A DNA stretch of 64,000 nucleotides from NCBI RefSeq assembly GCF_050947335.1, contig NC_134984.1, positions 13,621,926 to 13,685,925 of the forward strand. The letters are read 5' to 3'. The stretch comes from Megachile rotundata (Eukaryota; Arthropoda; Insecta; Hymenoptera; Megachilidae). Of the stretch, positions 47,811-61,159 are shown piece by piece. Each line of letters opens with the position of its first letter. The first letter of the stretch is position 1. The notes beneath the pieces were generated by a model. That model searched no databases, was not told where the DNA came from, and worked only from the letters and a program-made list of their open reading frames with translations. A program made the translations under genes and the position numbers.

Positions 47811-50800
47811 ATGTTGATGCCTGGTGCCGCTGGTCTCAGTGCCGTCGGCGCAGTGGGCGCTGTGGGGGCTCCAGGGCCGGACGAGCTGGTCTCGGGCCTC
47901 GGTGCCCTGGCCGGCACCACGCCACAACAAAAAGACACCACGTGGACGAAACTGTTCGTCGGTGGTTTACCGTATCACACCACCGACAAAAGCCTTAGGG
48001 AACATTTTAACGTGTACGGTGACATCGAGGAAGCCGTTGTCATCACCGACAGACAAACCGGAAAGAGTAGGGGATATGGCTTTGTAAGTATCGCAATAAG
48101 TATTCATGTTTTTCTGTTGATTGATAGTTGTTGCTGTGAGTTGCTTTTAGTTTGTGAATAGCTTAGAGTAGTCAGGTATATTTGAACAGTTTTTTTATTT
48201 AGATATGTTTTGAGTTAACGAACGAATATCTTTGTTTGTAATGAACAAGAGGAAGACTCTTCGTTTACACAGGTTAACGTTGCTGGAACGAATGTGCTAA
48301 GTAAGTGCGCAAAGATAGTGGTATAATTTATCGTGATAACGTAACCAGTTCGTGCATACGCATTTGAAAGACACGTTGGACTGACTTCATTTTACCGTAA
48401 CATTTTTATTATCGATACAACTCGAATTGTTATTCTGACTTTACTTTTTATTATATTCAGTGGACAAATATTCATCGTGGCTGCAGATTGTCGCCATATT
48501 TCACTGCGCACTACATCACTACAATATTTAATAATTAAATAATAATTAAAGTATTGCTAGATTAGGGATTTCTCTCCCTAGATTCTCCTTAGGTCCCAGA
48601 ATCAAGGTTCTAAATTTTAACTATTCTCACAACTCTTGCAGTTAAACTTTCTATGTACTCTTCAGATTATTTTAAAATCATTTTCTGTCCTATGAGTCAA
48701 AGTCTACGTTCATTGTATACACGTAGCTATTTTCAGTATGGCAGCTAATCCGTTAACTGAATTTCTTATCCAGGTCATTGTAATATTCAGGTATAATCGC
48801 GATACAATAAGCTCGTAATTTAAACCCTTAAGAGTAGCTATACCAGTATTAGGGTTCTCAGGACCATATACTGTCCCAGGGTTCTGTTTTAGGGTTCCGT
48901 TACAATGTATTGAATGGATAGCCTTTCTTTGGTCGAAAACTAAAATCTTTCAATTGCCGTTTCCTTTATTAGATTTCCTGTATTTCCTTGAACTTTCAAA
49001 CTTCCAGATGGGGAAGTTCATTCATATGATTTTTGCGAATTTAATCTCTTGTCATATGTTGATGAGTATGATGTGTGACACACTCACACATGTGGTGAAT
49101 GCTACTTGAATTTTTAATACAAATTTTTAAGTTTCAATTTGGAGTTCAATTATTTGAGTCAAATTATACTTTGCAAGGTTGAGGATACTTGTGTACAAAA
49201 TTGACGTAACGTTTCAACTTCCTTTGTTTTAATATTGTATAGTTGAGGCACCTGACAAATAATGGTGGATGTATCGCAAGGGGTTGAAAGTGTGAACCTG
49301 TTAAAATTTAAGTAATATTGCAATTTAAAGTTTCAAATGTTCAATGCTCCAATATAGCTGAATTATTAGTACAAACCACCTATCTGACAACAAAAGCAAA
49401 TAATAAATAATTTAAACCCTCCATCACACTAGCCTAACCAAACCTATCAGTCTTTAAATCGAGTCCATCCTGAATTATCACACTAAGCATAATTAAGATT
49501 ACACTACTATCAAGTTTCCCAGATCTGTTTACAAGGAACAGGAGCATATGATCGAACCGGAAGCGGAAGGATTACCGAAATAATCGATCGAATCTGCATG
49601 CAGGTGATCATGGGTGACAGGCCAGCAGCGGAGAGGGCGTGCAAAGACCCTAACCCCATAATCGACGGTCGCAAAGCAAACGTCAACCTGGCGATTCTTG
49701 GAGCTAAACCCAGGGGTAATCTGCAAGCGAGTAAGTTTTACTCAAAATGTATGATAATTTCGATATATATACTCTCGATAGTTAGATGGTGATGTTTGAA
49801 TTATTATCGCTTGAATGATTTTGTGCTGTGATTTTTTTTGATATTTCAGTGCAGACTTTTCAGTTTGTAGCTCATATTTTCTGAGTGGTTAGGTGTTCTT
49901 TTTATTATTTCAAAGTTTTTGATTTTAGTATTAAGCAGCTATTTTTAAATTACAGAAGCCTTTTCTGTTGTCGATTTTTATGGAGACAAATTACTGTGGA
50001 TGTTGATTTATATTTGATCGATTGTTTATTCAGTTAGTTGTTGGACGTTGATAGGTTTAGTGAGATTTAGGGAAATTCTGAAGCTAAGGAAATGTATTTT
50101 TAAAGCTAGATAATTCCATATTTCTAAATTTAGATAATTCCATATATCTAAATCTAAATAATTACATATTTCTAAATTTTCCAAAATAATATTTCTATCT
50201 AATAAACATTACACATATGTCTAGTAAGTTGACAGTCGTAGACAATGCGAATGCTATTGTTTCCCATGCCAACTTACCAGACACACGTGACACGCATGAG
50301 TGACATTAAAATTCGAATTCGATTTTATGTACGTCACTGTCACGAGTTTTACGTCGTTGTAACATCGCCAAATTTGAAAATCACCTCCATCGTAGTAAGA
50401 TATTATCTTCTTGGACGTAAAGGATAATAATTCTTGTCGAGAGATCGACGAGGGCGGGTGTCCAACGCTGGTGAAATATCTCTGCGAGAGTTCTGTTAAT
50501 TTCATCTCTAAATTCAGTAGCAATTTAGAAATCTGTCGGAAGCAAATTTGAACTTCTATTCAAACATAATATAATTAAATTTCATAACGAAATCAAATTT
50601 CAATGTGACCTAATGTATAAATTAATTTATAAATTTTAATCCAATTTTATTTTAATTTCATCTGAGGTTATGTTTAGACTTTTGTAATGAATTTATATAT
50701 TAAAATGCATATTAATTTAAAAATTTTTTAAATTAACCAGGAGATACATGGAAATTAATTTTAACTCTTATATGAATATAATAAAATTGAATTTCAACAT

Positions 50801-52684
50801 AGATGAAATTACAAAGACAAAAAATATTTTCAATTACAATATTTAACTTTGACATTTATATATATCAAAATGTGAGAATTTCATGATAGGTATACAATTA
50901 TAAATATAATATACAATTATTTTGTACATCACATTTGCAACAAAATTAGATCTCAAACTTAGCTATTACTTTAGACGCAGAATAATGTTCACATTTCTCT
51001 CCGTGAAGAATGTTTAAAAACTTTCCAGTTAGTAACTAAATTTAAGGAGATAATTACGTAGTTAAGTTCGAAGTTGAAAAGGGCAAAGTACAGCATCAGA
51101 AACGAGATCGAAAAGAGTCGCTCGAGTCGTTCCCTGAAACCCTTGCGATGGCTTCAAGCCAACATAGTTTGGTGCTTTGGCACCTAAGTCTAAAATTGCC
51201 TTAACCCAAGTGCCGGCTCTGTCTTTGTTTCTTTTCTTTCGTGCACAAAAGTCGTGTCTGTCTTCGGATTGGTCAACGATGCCTAAATTTAGGAGCTTTA
51301 TGCGTACAATTCTACTTTGGACTTTGCATTACATTTTTATTCGCTGAGAGAAAGGACTTGTACATATTTTACACATACCGTAGAGATATAATTATTTCTT
51401 CTGAAGATTACTTTTCTGTTCTTTGTTATAATTCTCTGTATACTGTATTGATTGTTCGAAACTGTACTATAGTAAAATATATATAAATTGTAATATAATT
51501 ATTGTAACAATTTTTAATTTTTGAAAATCTTGAAGTGGTATCTCGAATTTGAAGGTTTTAGAGTTTCCAAATTCAAAGTTTCAAAATCTCAAGGTTTTCA
51601 ATTTTCAGAAATTTCAAAAGTTGTAGATTTTAGTATTTAATGCGCTCAGATCCAGTATTCGAAGTTCCAAACTCTCCAAATTCCAAATTTGTGAAATTTT
51701 GCAGTTGTAAGATTACAGAGTTTAAAAGTTTCAAACTCTCAAAGGGTTGAACTTCCAAAGCCCCAAATTTCTAAAATTCCAAGATCACAAAATTCCAGAG
51801 TCTGAATCCTAAAATTCTAATCATCCAAACCCTCGAATTTCCATATTACCAAAGTGTCAAACTTCCAAAGCCCCAAATTTCTAAAATTCCAAGATCACAA
51901 AATTCCAGAGCCTAAATCCCAAAATTCTAATCATCTAAACCCTCGAATTTCCATATTACCAAAGTGTCAAACTTCCAAAGCTCTAAATTTCTAAAATTCC
52001 AAGACCACATAATTCCAGAGTCTAAATCCCAAAATTCTAATCTTCCAAACCCTCGAATTTCCAAATTATCAGAGTACCAAACTTTCAAAGTCCCAAATTT
52101 CTAGAATTCCAAGATCACAAAATTACAGAGTCTGAATCCCAAAATTCTAATCTTCCAAACCCTCGAATTTCTAAATTACCAAAGTGTCAAACTTCCAAAG
52201 TCCCAAATTTCTAAAATTCCAAGATCACAAAATTCCATAGCCTAAATCCCAAAATCCTAATGTTCCAAACTCTCTAATTAATCTATGAAACTCTCAAACT
52301 CCTAAAGTCCCAAAATTTTTAACATTCTAAGATCCCAAAATTCCTATCACATCCCCAGATATGAAAACTCTAAAAATTCTCTAAAAGAATCCTCCCATAT
52401 TTTTTTGTTCCAACGTAATGAAAGTATGGTTTAAGAATCGTTCGACTGGTCAAAGAATCGACGACAAAACATGTTTCTTTCCGGTTAGATTAGATAGCAC
52501 GAAGGTATTGTAAGGTATTCGCAAAGAACAGGATGTTCGATTTACACGAACACGGGTGCCCGAGTTCAGGGCTGGCCATTAGAAACGTAAATAGGATTGA
52601 CTTGGAATTGTTTATGATTTCAGCATTCCCGTTCGCTGCTGGCATTCGAGCTGGATATCCCGCGGTTCTTCCTGGTCAATATGG
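47811..52684 (+). CDS. Rbm24: RBM24/RBM38-like RNA-binding protein, 5' part (3' end outside the window)
   Basis: Three coding exons are visible: 47,811-48,083, 49,604-49,730 and 52,624-52,684 (introns phase 0, 1, 2). After a Gly/Ala/Val-rich N-terminus (1-40) comes one RRM from ~46 to ~122: TKLFVGGLPYHTTDKSLREH with RNP2 (LFVGGL), GKSRGYGFV as RNP1 across the first splice, and ERACKDPNPIIDGRKANVNL as the signature second half. AFPFAAG- and GYPAVLPGQYG-like sequence continues the linker as in RBM24. Vertebrate RBM24 and RBM38 bind U- and G-rich mRNA elements and control splicing and stability, notably in muscle and heart. The chain is open at residue ~153; the Tyr/Pro/Ala-rich C-terminal exon was not found before the window ends. 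The start is the first ATG of the frame; an internal ATG two codons later is also possible. Confidence 0.9.
48084..49603. other. RBM24-like intron 1
   Basis: A GTAAGT donor and GCATGCAG acceptor bound it. The sequence is mostly unique, with no embedded gene or array. Confidence 0.6.
49731..51539. other. RBM24-like intron 2, non-repetitive part
   Basis: AT-rich sequence without recognisable genes. A somewhat GC-richer segment lies at ~51,070-51,260. Confidence 0.5.
51540..52390. repeat. 110-bp minisatellite in RBM24-like intron 2
   Basis: ACTTCCAAAGCCCCAAATTT begins copies at 51,751, 51,861, 51,971, 52,081 and 52,191, exactly 110 bp apart, with a few differences per copy. Flanking DNA carries diverged versions of the same words. 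Confidence 0.9.
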
Positions 52685-53629
52685 GTAAGTCTACATTGAT
52701 GTGATTTGATTTTGTCGAAGGATATTAAAAGAACGTTATATGTCGTAACCGTAGCTAACGTAAAAATAGCGTACTATGTCAAGAGGAGTTCGCGCGGCTT
52801 AAAATCGTATTATTCGAGTTGATATAATGCGACCGTAATGAACAAAAATTGAACACGATAACAGGATAACGGTATAGTTATTCGATTTTTAGCAGTTCGT
52901 GGTATTTTTTAACGTTTTCGGGCATTTTTCGAACGTCTGAATTAAAATTACGATACAGTCTGTTACGCAAGAGCGTGGACGCCATCTTGTGTCGGAAATA
53001 ATTTAATGGACGAGATGGATTAAAATTAACTAAAATTTTATATAAATTAAACAGATACGTCTGTTTGTATATTTGGTTCTCTTTTAAACTGAAATGTTTT
53101 GGTTTTATTGGTTATATACTTTAAATTGTTGTTAAATATGAGAACTGTAATTTAATGGTAATGAAGCAAATTAAATAAAATTACAATTTGTAGATATGAC
53201 TCTGCATAAAATTGCAGATATCTGAAGTAGATATTCTTTTTAAACAGGGGTTAGAGTCGTATCAACGTCATAGGTTATTAGCGACTGAGGTAGATATCGA
53301 AGAAACAATAATTGTTAACTGAATAAGAATAGATAATATTATATTACTTTTCACTAAATATTATTTGTACTGTTATCTACATATCCATTAATTATGTTTT
53401 CTACTATTTTCTTTCGTACACACATTGGCAAATGTCAACAGTTTCATGCAAGTCAAGCTTGCAAATAAATTTATGTGACGCATTTACTGCCTGACGATGA
53501 TTTGTAAACATGCAAATTTGTTTGTTTTATTGGTTAGAAGACTGTAAACTCGAAAATATTTGAATTTTAGAACTCGAACATTTTTTGTAGCATTTCATTG
53601 TTTTTAAGTTAGATGTTTTGCAAATTTTA

Positions 53630-53890
53630 ATATTTCTTAATTTCTAAATTTCTAAATTTTGACATTTTTTTAATCTATAAAATTGCGAAATTGTGAAATT
53701 GCAAAGTTGTAAAATTTTTCTATTCTACAATTCTGCAATTCTTCAATTTTTCGATTCTTCGATTCTACGATTCTACGATTCCATGATTCCACAATTCCAC
53801 AACTCTGCAATTCCAAAGTTCCAAAATTCTACAGTCCTAAAATTCTAAAATTCTAAAGTTATAAAATTATAAAAATGCAGATATTAAAAG
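53630..53890. repeat. ATTCTACGATTCC-like short tandem repeat
   Basis: Words such as TTCTACGATTCTACGATTCC and AATTCCACAATTCC repeat every 8-9 bp in the 3'-most intron of the RBM24-like gene. Confidence 0.65.
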
Positions 53891-54289
53891 TAAAAGATCT
53901 AAATTTCTGAAAATTCAGAAATTTGTAAATTTCTACAAAAACAGAAGAAAGTATCCACGCTCTCGCGTAACAGACAGTTCGTAATTCCCACGCCACCGAA
54001 GATAAAAATCGATCGATAGCGCACATATCTTGAATTTTGTAACTCCGATTAAAATTCCATGACAATTGTCCGCGATCAGGGGCAATCTTATGCGAAGTCG
54101 CAAGAAGGTCGATAGAAAAGAAAATCGAGAACGAAGGTACTCGCTTGACGGTCTCTCGGTTAATTTAACATAACAAACATTTTTTTAAAGGCAGACTTAT
54201 ATATAACGTTTCAGCATCCTGACGCGTGCGCGTAAAGGAGCAAGCAGAGAATTCTCTTTTCGTGATCCTTGAGAGTGCCAAGGATCGTT

Positions 54290-54525
54290 TCTATGGAGGG
54301 CAAAAATGTACATATAAAAGAGAGACGAAACAGAGAAAATAAAAAGTGAAATAAAAAAAGTGAACACAGAGAGACGAAACGAAAAAAAAAATGAAAGAGA
54401 CAGAAAGAACGAAAGAGAGGAATAAAGAGAGAGAGGGGGAGAGAGAGAAATAAAGAGGGCACAGAAATATTTGCGATCAATGAGAAAGAGGGAGAAAAGG
54501 GAGGGAGAGAGAAAGAACGCGGCAC
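54290..54525. repeat. GAGA-rich purine tract
   Basis: Nearly uninterrupted purine sequence (GAGAGAGAGGGGGAGAGAGA and AACGAAAGAGAGG). GA repeats can bind GAGA-factor-type proteins in insects, but no function can be shown here. Confidence 0.7.
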
Positions 54526-55179
54526 ACGCACACGTATCAGAAGCCATGAGTACCTACGAATTTATTTCTACGAAATCAAAAACTTCCTGAGGATCGGCCT
54601 CTTCTTCTTCTTCTTCTACTACTGTACTTTTTTTTTTTGGTTGTGCTTTTTTGTTTCTTCTTTCTTGATGAGGTTGACGTGAAGTGATATGACAATTTGA
54701 TTGCGGTTGCTGAGAGATTTGTTTGTTACTGGTTTTGACTTTTTTGGTCTTTACTCTTTTTACACTCTTTTTCTTAATCACAATAATAATAATAATCGCA
54801 GTAACGATAGTTATTGAATAATCATTTGATTAGGAATTCGTTCGTTGTTTTTTTTTTAATTCTAATTCATAATTACGTGTTAACTTGGCGAATCGAAATC
54901 ATTTTTAACAACGGTTTTCGTCGAATAACGATCATCGATTGTAACATTTTAGCGACCGTTCATTTCATTGCACCTTTTGTGTCTCGTCAAAGTGATCTAT
55001 TTTTTTTTCGCACTGTGTTTAATTTCGTTGTGTTTTCTGGTGGCGGGTCTTTGACGATTGTAAAATTAGCTTGGTTTCAACAACGTTAGAAGACCTATAG
55101 TCATCTGTGCGATTATGTGACAATATGAATAGCGCGTTTTTGTTTGGCGTACTACCGTTCAAAAGTTTTGGGCATTTTA

Positions 55180-55640
55180 TATGAGACAGTTTATATATTT
55201 TATACTGTTTATTAACACAGTATTATTTACAGTAATTTTAGTATATGTTGTACATTATTTATTAACACAGTGTTATTTACAATAATTGTATACATTGTAC
55301 ATAATATTTTTTAATACAGTATTCTATAACCTAATTATGGTACTAATTACATATTAATACTATTAAATACAATATCAAGTAAAACAATTATACAGTTTAC
55401 ACTAACATTTATTAATATTTATTAGACATTAGAAAAATTATAGTGAACATCGTGGTATACTAACATTTATTAATATTATTTTAAATATTTAATTATACAG
55501 ACTATTTACAGTATACATTACGTACTAACATTATTTAATGAATACATAAAATAATTGTGGTATTGTATACTAATATTTATTCAGTGTCATATACTACTTG
55601 TAGTATTCATTAACTTATTATTTATTTTAATACTTATATT
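55180..55640. repeat. TTTATTAACACAGTATTATT-type degenerate repeat
   Basis: Recurring words TTATTAACACAGT, ATTTACAGTAAT and ACTAACATTTATTAATATT occur just upstream of the 550-bp inverted-end element. Confidence 0.5.
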
Positions 55641-55646
55641 AATACA

Positions 55647-56196
55647 GGGTGTCTCAAAAATAAGATCAAAGTGTAGATTTTTTTTTAAATCCTGATTTTT
55701 CTGAGAAAATTAATTAAAATATTTGTTAGAAAATTTGTTTAAGACAGAAATGATAGCTTAAATCATTCTCAGTGATAATTTAATTAAATAGAAAATCAGA
55801 GGTTCATTTCATTGTATTAATTACATTGACTGTATGTTACACATGATTACACATACTGAACATACTGTATGCTACAAAATATTATAATTTACTATTGTTG
55901 GTAACTTATTATTGTTAGTAAAGTATTATTCTAGTTTCACTAATTATATTGGTATTATAGTAGCATTATACTAATAGAATTTTTAAAAATTCAAATTACA
56001 TTAAGTAGTTAATAATATCCACTAATTCTTGAAGTAATAAAAAAGTTACAAAAATTAGTTTCTTTCCTCTACACAAATTCTGACAAACATAACCAAGAAT
56101 CCAAACCGCACTAAACTAAAAATAAACCTGAAATTGAATTTCCTCAAAAACGAATGCTATATTTCAAATTACAATACACTATGCCGAGACACCCAG
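55647..56196. mobile_element. Non-autonomous DNA transposon, ~550 bp, TA target site
   Basis: The left end is CAGGGTGTCTC (55,647-55,657) and the right end is its inverse with one mismatch, GAGACACCCAG (56,186-56,196). Both ends are flanked by TA, the target duplication used by Tc1/mariner-type elements. The interior is AT-rich with no transposase frame, so this would be a MITE-like copy lying within the RBM24-like intron. Confidence 0.65.
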
Positions 56197-56199
56197 TAT

Positions 56200-58900
56200 G
56201 ACAAAGCGATTTTAAAAACTAAAAAACTTCATTTCCGTGAACAATAAAAATGTCTCGAAACTTTTAAGCGGTACCGTACGTTCCGCGAAATTTCGCCGGC
56301 TTTTTTTAAGAACGATTTATTAAACGATATTTCACGGATCGTAATCCGTTCGATTATCGAGGGGCAAAAGTAAGTCGAAAGGCAACGAAGTAACGAGGGA
56401 AGATTAAACCGTGCACGGTTGAATTTCATTGAATTATGAACGATACGACCGATTCTCCGAAGCGATGGATCTCCCGTGTTTTTCGCCGGAAATCGACCCG
56501 CACCGACGCGAAACACGACAACGTTCATTAGTTTTTCATCGTGACAATCGATTTTATCGCGGTTTACCTCGTTTGGCCCGGCCAGATTCCTCGGCAAGCC
56601 GCAGAAATTCGTATCGAAAAGAAAACTGTAGACAAAAAAGAATCGTCGACAAAATTCTGCTTGGAAGATGAAAGGATAATTAACGCAATTTCGATTCTAT
56701 CGACGAGAATTTGTTATCTAGGAAAGGTAGAAGGTTCGTCGAGTGTACAGGCTCCGCTAACCTTTATAATAATTAATAACCTTGTGTGTGTGGTGAAGGC
56801 TTACACTACACTTGGTGTCGCTATTGGTGTTGTATTTTTTTTTTTGGTGTTGTACGTGGTGGTTTTTTTTTTGGACTTTTAATATAACACGGTGTACCGT
56901 CTGTCAGGGGAACTTTGGATGATGTTCAAATCTAGTGTGATTTTAGGTACACGAACTGTACCGAGCATTGTGTTTCTCTTCCGAGGAAGAATATTTTTAG
57001 AGAAATTTTGGTTCATGTGCTGAGGTAGACGCCCCGACTTTTCTCGTCCCATTAATGTTCCATTGAAATTTTTCTGCTTTTCTAGCTTTCTTACTTTCTT
57101 ATTTCTGAATGTTCAAATTTACAAGTTTAAAAATAAAATCAGTCTAGGAACCTTTCTTGGAAAGCTTAAAATTCGAAACTGTACCGAGAATAATAAAAAT
57201 ACCTTCATAACTACTAAAATTATTAGAATTCATAAAATTACTATAACATTCAACAGAGTTTATACAAAGAGGAATTTTCATCAGTCTCAACTAGAATTCC
57301 TGAAGTTAATACTGCAACCGTTCAATCAATGCAGCATTCAATCGCAGATATATTGATACGTGTCCACGTGGAAACCGCGCAAGAATATCATTTGCGTCAA
57401 ACACACAACGTTATATTCGCGTAGCTGAGCACATGTCCTCGAATTAGCGTAACGTAGGTGGAAAAGTGAAATCCAACACCGGTTGAGGGACATTTTCTAT
57501 GTCAAAGAGGGTTATCTCGGTGTTAGTGAATCCGTGGTGTCGTAAGTTATCACGAGCGTGCGTCGCCGACGATGAGGATCACGACAACGACGACAACGCC
57601 TCGGGTTCAGCCATCTTGGAGATTTTGGCGTTTGTCCAGTCTTTATTTAGATCCACCTGTCCCCCGGATCAGCTTCCATGTTCGTGCCATTCCATCGAGG
57701 GTTCCTAAAGAGGACTTTAAACGCGAATTAAAACATCTCCGTAGATTACGTTACAGCTTCTCGTAGCAACATTTTATTTAGAAGAAAAAGGAGAATCTGC
57801 ACGATCCTCGATTATAACATCTTTCGATTTTAAGTTTGCGATGAAATATTACGCTGGAACTTGGTTTTAGATACTCCGCCATGTTGCTTAGAAGTGGCGC
57901 GAAATTCGAACGCGAAAACCCTCTTCAGATTGATATGCTGATATAGGTGGTTTAGTTATTTTGAAACTTTCAAATAAAGCACGCAGAGCTTCCGTTCATC
58001 TTCGAACATGATCGATCAGAAAACATAGTATATTATACTATGGATATATTAAACTCTATCTTTTGAATTGCGTTATGTTTAATGTACCATGTTGATTTTG
58101 TTAATGAACTACTAGTTAATTAATGAACTAGTTAATTTTGTTAAAGTATGTCAATTCTGACAATGGACTATATTATGGACTTACACTTCTAAAAATAAAC
58201 AAAAATGTTTATACTTCTATAAGCTTCTGAAGCTTCCAAAAATGGCCGACTTTCATCTAAAACAAATGAACATAAATCTCTGAAAAAACATAAATCTTTT
58301 GTCTCTTCTGAACATCTAACAAAAATTCCTCAAATAAAATACACAAATCATCTTGAAGCTTCAAGTCTCAAAATGGCAGCATAGTTTAACGAACACAAAA
58401 TGGCTGATCTCCAAAATTGTCATAGACACTGAATTACATAAATAATGAGTTCGATATGAAATAATACAACAGTTTAATATAGTACAACAGTTTAATGTAG
58501 TACAACAGTTTAATCATAGTACATAGTGATAGAAAAAAAGTAGGTATGCAATGGTGTACTAGTTTTAGAAACCAGGTTCATAGTCGACACTTCGCAAAGA
58601 CTGTTTCTATTTTCATTGTCGATGCTTCTATCCACCTGTCGCTGTCATTCGTCTGATGGGGGCCGTAACGTTTTACAACAGGCAAACACTATGCTATACA
58701 ACTTCCTAGCGTTTAATTTCGTCTTCGAGGAATTAGGTGTTCAAAGTCATCCAGTTTCAAATTGCACTTTGCGGTTTAGTGCTTTGATATTTTGAACGCG
58801 GTCATAAATAATCTTTTCTGTTTCGTTGAAGGTTTTGAGTGGTACGTTGAAATCATAACAAATCTTTTTGGTTTGTTATTTTCGGGAATTTTTTTCTGTT
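56200..58900. other. RBM24-like last intron (continued), no gene assigned
   Basis: 56,230-56,780 and 57,360-57,900 are complex, GC-richer islands with overlapping short frames on both strands. The rest is AT-rich. No further RBM24-like coding exon was recognised. Confidence 0.4.
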
Positions 58901-58909
58901 GGGTTGTAA

Positions 58910-59470
58910 TTGATAGGCTACTGGAAAGTTTGGGTATTTTGGGACTTTGGAGAATTTTTAGGATTTGGGGATTTGGAGGTTTAAGCATTGAGGGATTCAG
59001 GAATTTGAGAATTTGGGGTGTTGGGGATTTGGAGAATTAGAGATTTAGAAATTTAGGAAATTAGGAATTTTGGGATTTGAGGAATTTGGAGTATTTGGGG
59101 GATTTGGGGGATTTGGGGGATTTGGGAGATTTGGCGAATTTGGCGAATTTGGTGAATTTGGGAGATTTGAGGGATTTGAGGGATTTGGAAATTTAGGAAT
59201 TTAGGGATTTAGGGATTTAGGGATTTAGAGATTTAGAAATTTAGGAAATTAGGAATTTTGGGATTCGAGGAATTTGGAGGATTTGGAGGATTTGGAGGAT
59301 TTGGAGGATTTGAGGGATTTGGTGGATTTGGAACATTCTCAAATTTGGGAAATTTGGGGGATTTAGAGGATTTGGTAGATTTGGAGATTTAGGGATTTAG
59401 GGATTTAGGGATTTAGAAATTTGGAAATTTAAAGATTTGAAAATATTAAGATTTAGAAATTTGATAATTT
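58910..59470. repeat. GGATTTGGAGGATTTGG / GGGATTTAGGGATTTA tandem array
   Basis: Runs of 9-10 bp units (GATTTGGGG, GGATTTGGA, GATTTAGG) form homogeneous sub-blocks, for example 59,095-59,135 and 59,280-59,320. Stretches of the sub-blocks are copied about 180 bp apart (GAAATTTAGGAAATTAGGAA at ~59,050 and ~59,230). Confidence 0.8.
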
Positions 59471-59474
59471 GAAG

Positions 59475-60110
59475 AATTTTCAAACTCTAAACCTTGATTT
59501 CGAAATTCATAAATCTACAACTCTGTGAACTTGAAATTAATGCCAAACACCTACACAAAATCGCAAGCTACAATAATTCTCCTATTATCTGATTCTCAAT
59601 TATTCAATTTATTTTCATCCTACATCACCGTCGATGATCATACATTTCTCTTATACATACAATACCATAACAACGAGTATCACATGTAAAAGCAGATTTG
59701 ATGTAGGACAAAGGGTCACCTCCGAGAATTTCCATCTCACAGAATTTTCGGCGGAGAGCGCAACCTGTTAGCAAAAGAACAATTAAATGGTCGAGGAACC
59801 ACCCTCGAACTCACCATTGGTTTGCTCCGCTTTCCAAGGATTGGTGGATCATCCCATTGGATTATCCACGGCGCCGGCGCTCGCACGGTTCTCGAACTGC
59901 GCATCGACGACACCCACACACGTATACATATGTATACACACAAGCGTACGTACACCTACACGCGTATACACACGGTCGGGTCCACTACCACATGCTTACT
60001 AGCTCATGTGGCGAACAGGTGTTCGGGTACACCCATTCGCGAAAGAAAGTTTGCTCGGTTATGTAGGTCCTCTTCGGATGAAGAACTTGTATGAAAACTT
60101 GGTAGCTTTT
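59475..60110. other. Complex intronic sequence with CACACGTATACA-type repeats
   Basis: 59,700-60,070 is GC-richer and non-repetitive except for a CA/CGTATACA-rich stretch at ~59,910-59,975. Overlapping frames exist in all plus-strand phases; none is convincing. Confidence 0.35.
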
Positions 60111-60200
60111 TAATTTTGGAATTTTTGAATGTTAGAGTTCTTGGATTTTTGAATTTGAAAGGTTATGAGATTTTAAGCTGGCGAGGTGAAAATGGTTTAG

Positions 60201-60440
60201 GGTGTTCAAGTTTTAGGTTTTTGAGGTTTTGAGGGTTTCAGGTGTTCAAGATCTAGGTTTTTAAGGTTTTGAGGGTTTCAGGTGTTCAAGTTCTAGGTTT
60301 TTAAGGTTTTGAGGGTTTGAGGTATTCAAGTTCTAAGTTTTTAAGGTTTTGAGGGTTTCAGGTATTCAAATTCTAGGTTTTCAAAGATTTGGGGGTTTGA
60401 GGTCTTCAAGTTCTAGGTTTTCAAGGTTTCATGCTTTCAG
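60201..60440. repeat. 40-bp tandem repeat, six copies
   Basis: GGTGTTCAAGTTCTAGGTTT starts units at 60,201, 60,241, 60,281, 60,321, 60,361 and 60,401, exactly 40 bp apart with few changes. Confidence 0.9.
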
Positions 60441-60444
60441 ATTT

Positions 60445-60790
60445 TCAAGATTCAAATTTTTAATGTCTAAATTTTCCCAATTTCCTAAACTTCTAAACTC
60501 TCAAATCCATAACCCCTTAAACCCCTAGATTTTCAAATTTCAACATCCCTAATTACCTATATCTCCAAATTTCCACGTCCCCAAATCCTTAGATCAACTT
60601 TCTTACAAGTTCCTATGTCTTCAAATTCCCAATGTATGAAGCTTATAACCTCCTAAATCCCTAAAGCATTAAATCCTAATATCTCCAAATCTCTACGTCC
60701 TGAAATCTCAACAGTCTCCAATTCCCTAAAACTCATACAAACTTGAAATCTAAAAAATTCTATGTTGCCAAAAGTCTTAAACCATCTTGA
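60445..60790. repeat. Degenerate AAATCCCTAAA-type sequence
   Basis: Loose AAATTTCC- and CCTAAATCC-like words follow the 40-bp array in the opposite (pyrimidine-rich) orientation. Confidence 0.45.
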
Positions 60791-60799
60791 AATTTTGAA

Positions 60800-61155
60800 C
60801 CCTTCAAAAATCTTTCCCTAGAAATCAACAAGTGGAAGATCTTTTTCTTCTCTTATTGATATACATATATATATTTTTTGTGAAAGTCAGATTTGTTCTG
60901 GACTGTACCGTACTCATCGCACGCAATCAGGAAACAGTGTAAAGGGGAAATTATGGTATGACCACCTGGCACACGTGCCTTCACATTCTCGCCTCTATCT
61001 GACTTGTTCCAAAAACGAGGCTGTTTGTTTTGCAACTCTGATTCCTAGCTTTCAATTTACTCGATCGGAAATGTAAATATGTAAATGTTTTATGTTTGCG
61101 TTTCTTTTTAATCGAGATTTGATTCTTCTATTTTTTGAGACACTATGTTAGCTCT
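60800..61155. other. Unique AT-rich sequence, no gene seen
   Basis: Short frames only. It separates two tandem arrays. Confidence 0.4.
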
Positions 61156-61159
61156 TGCC

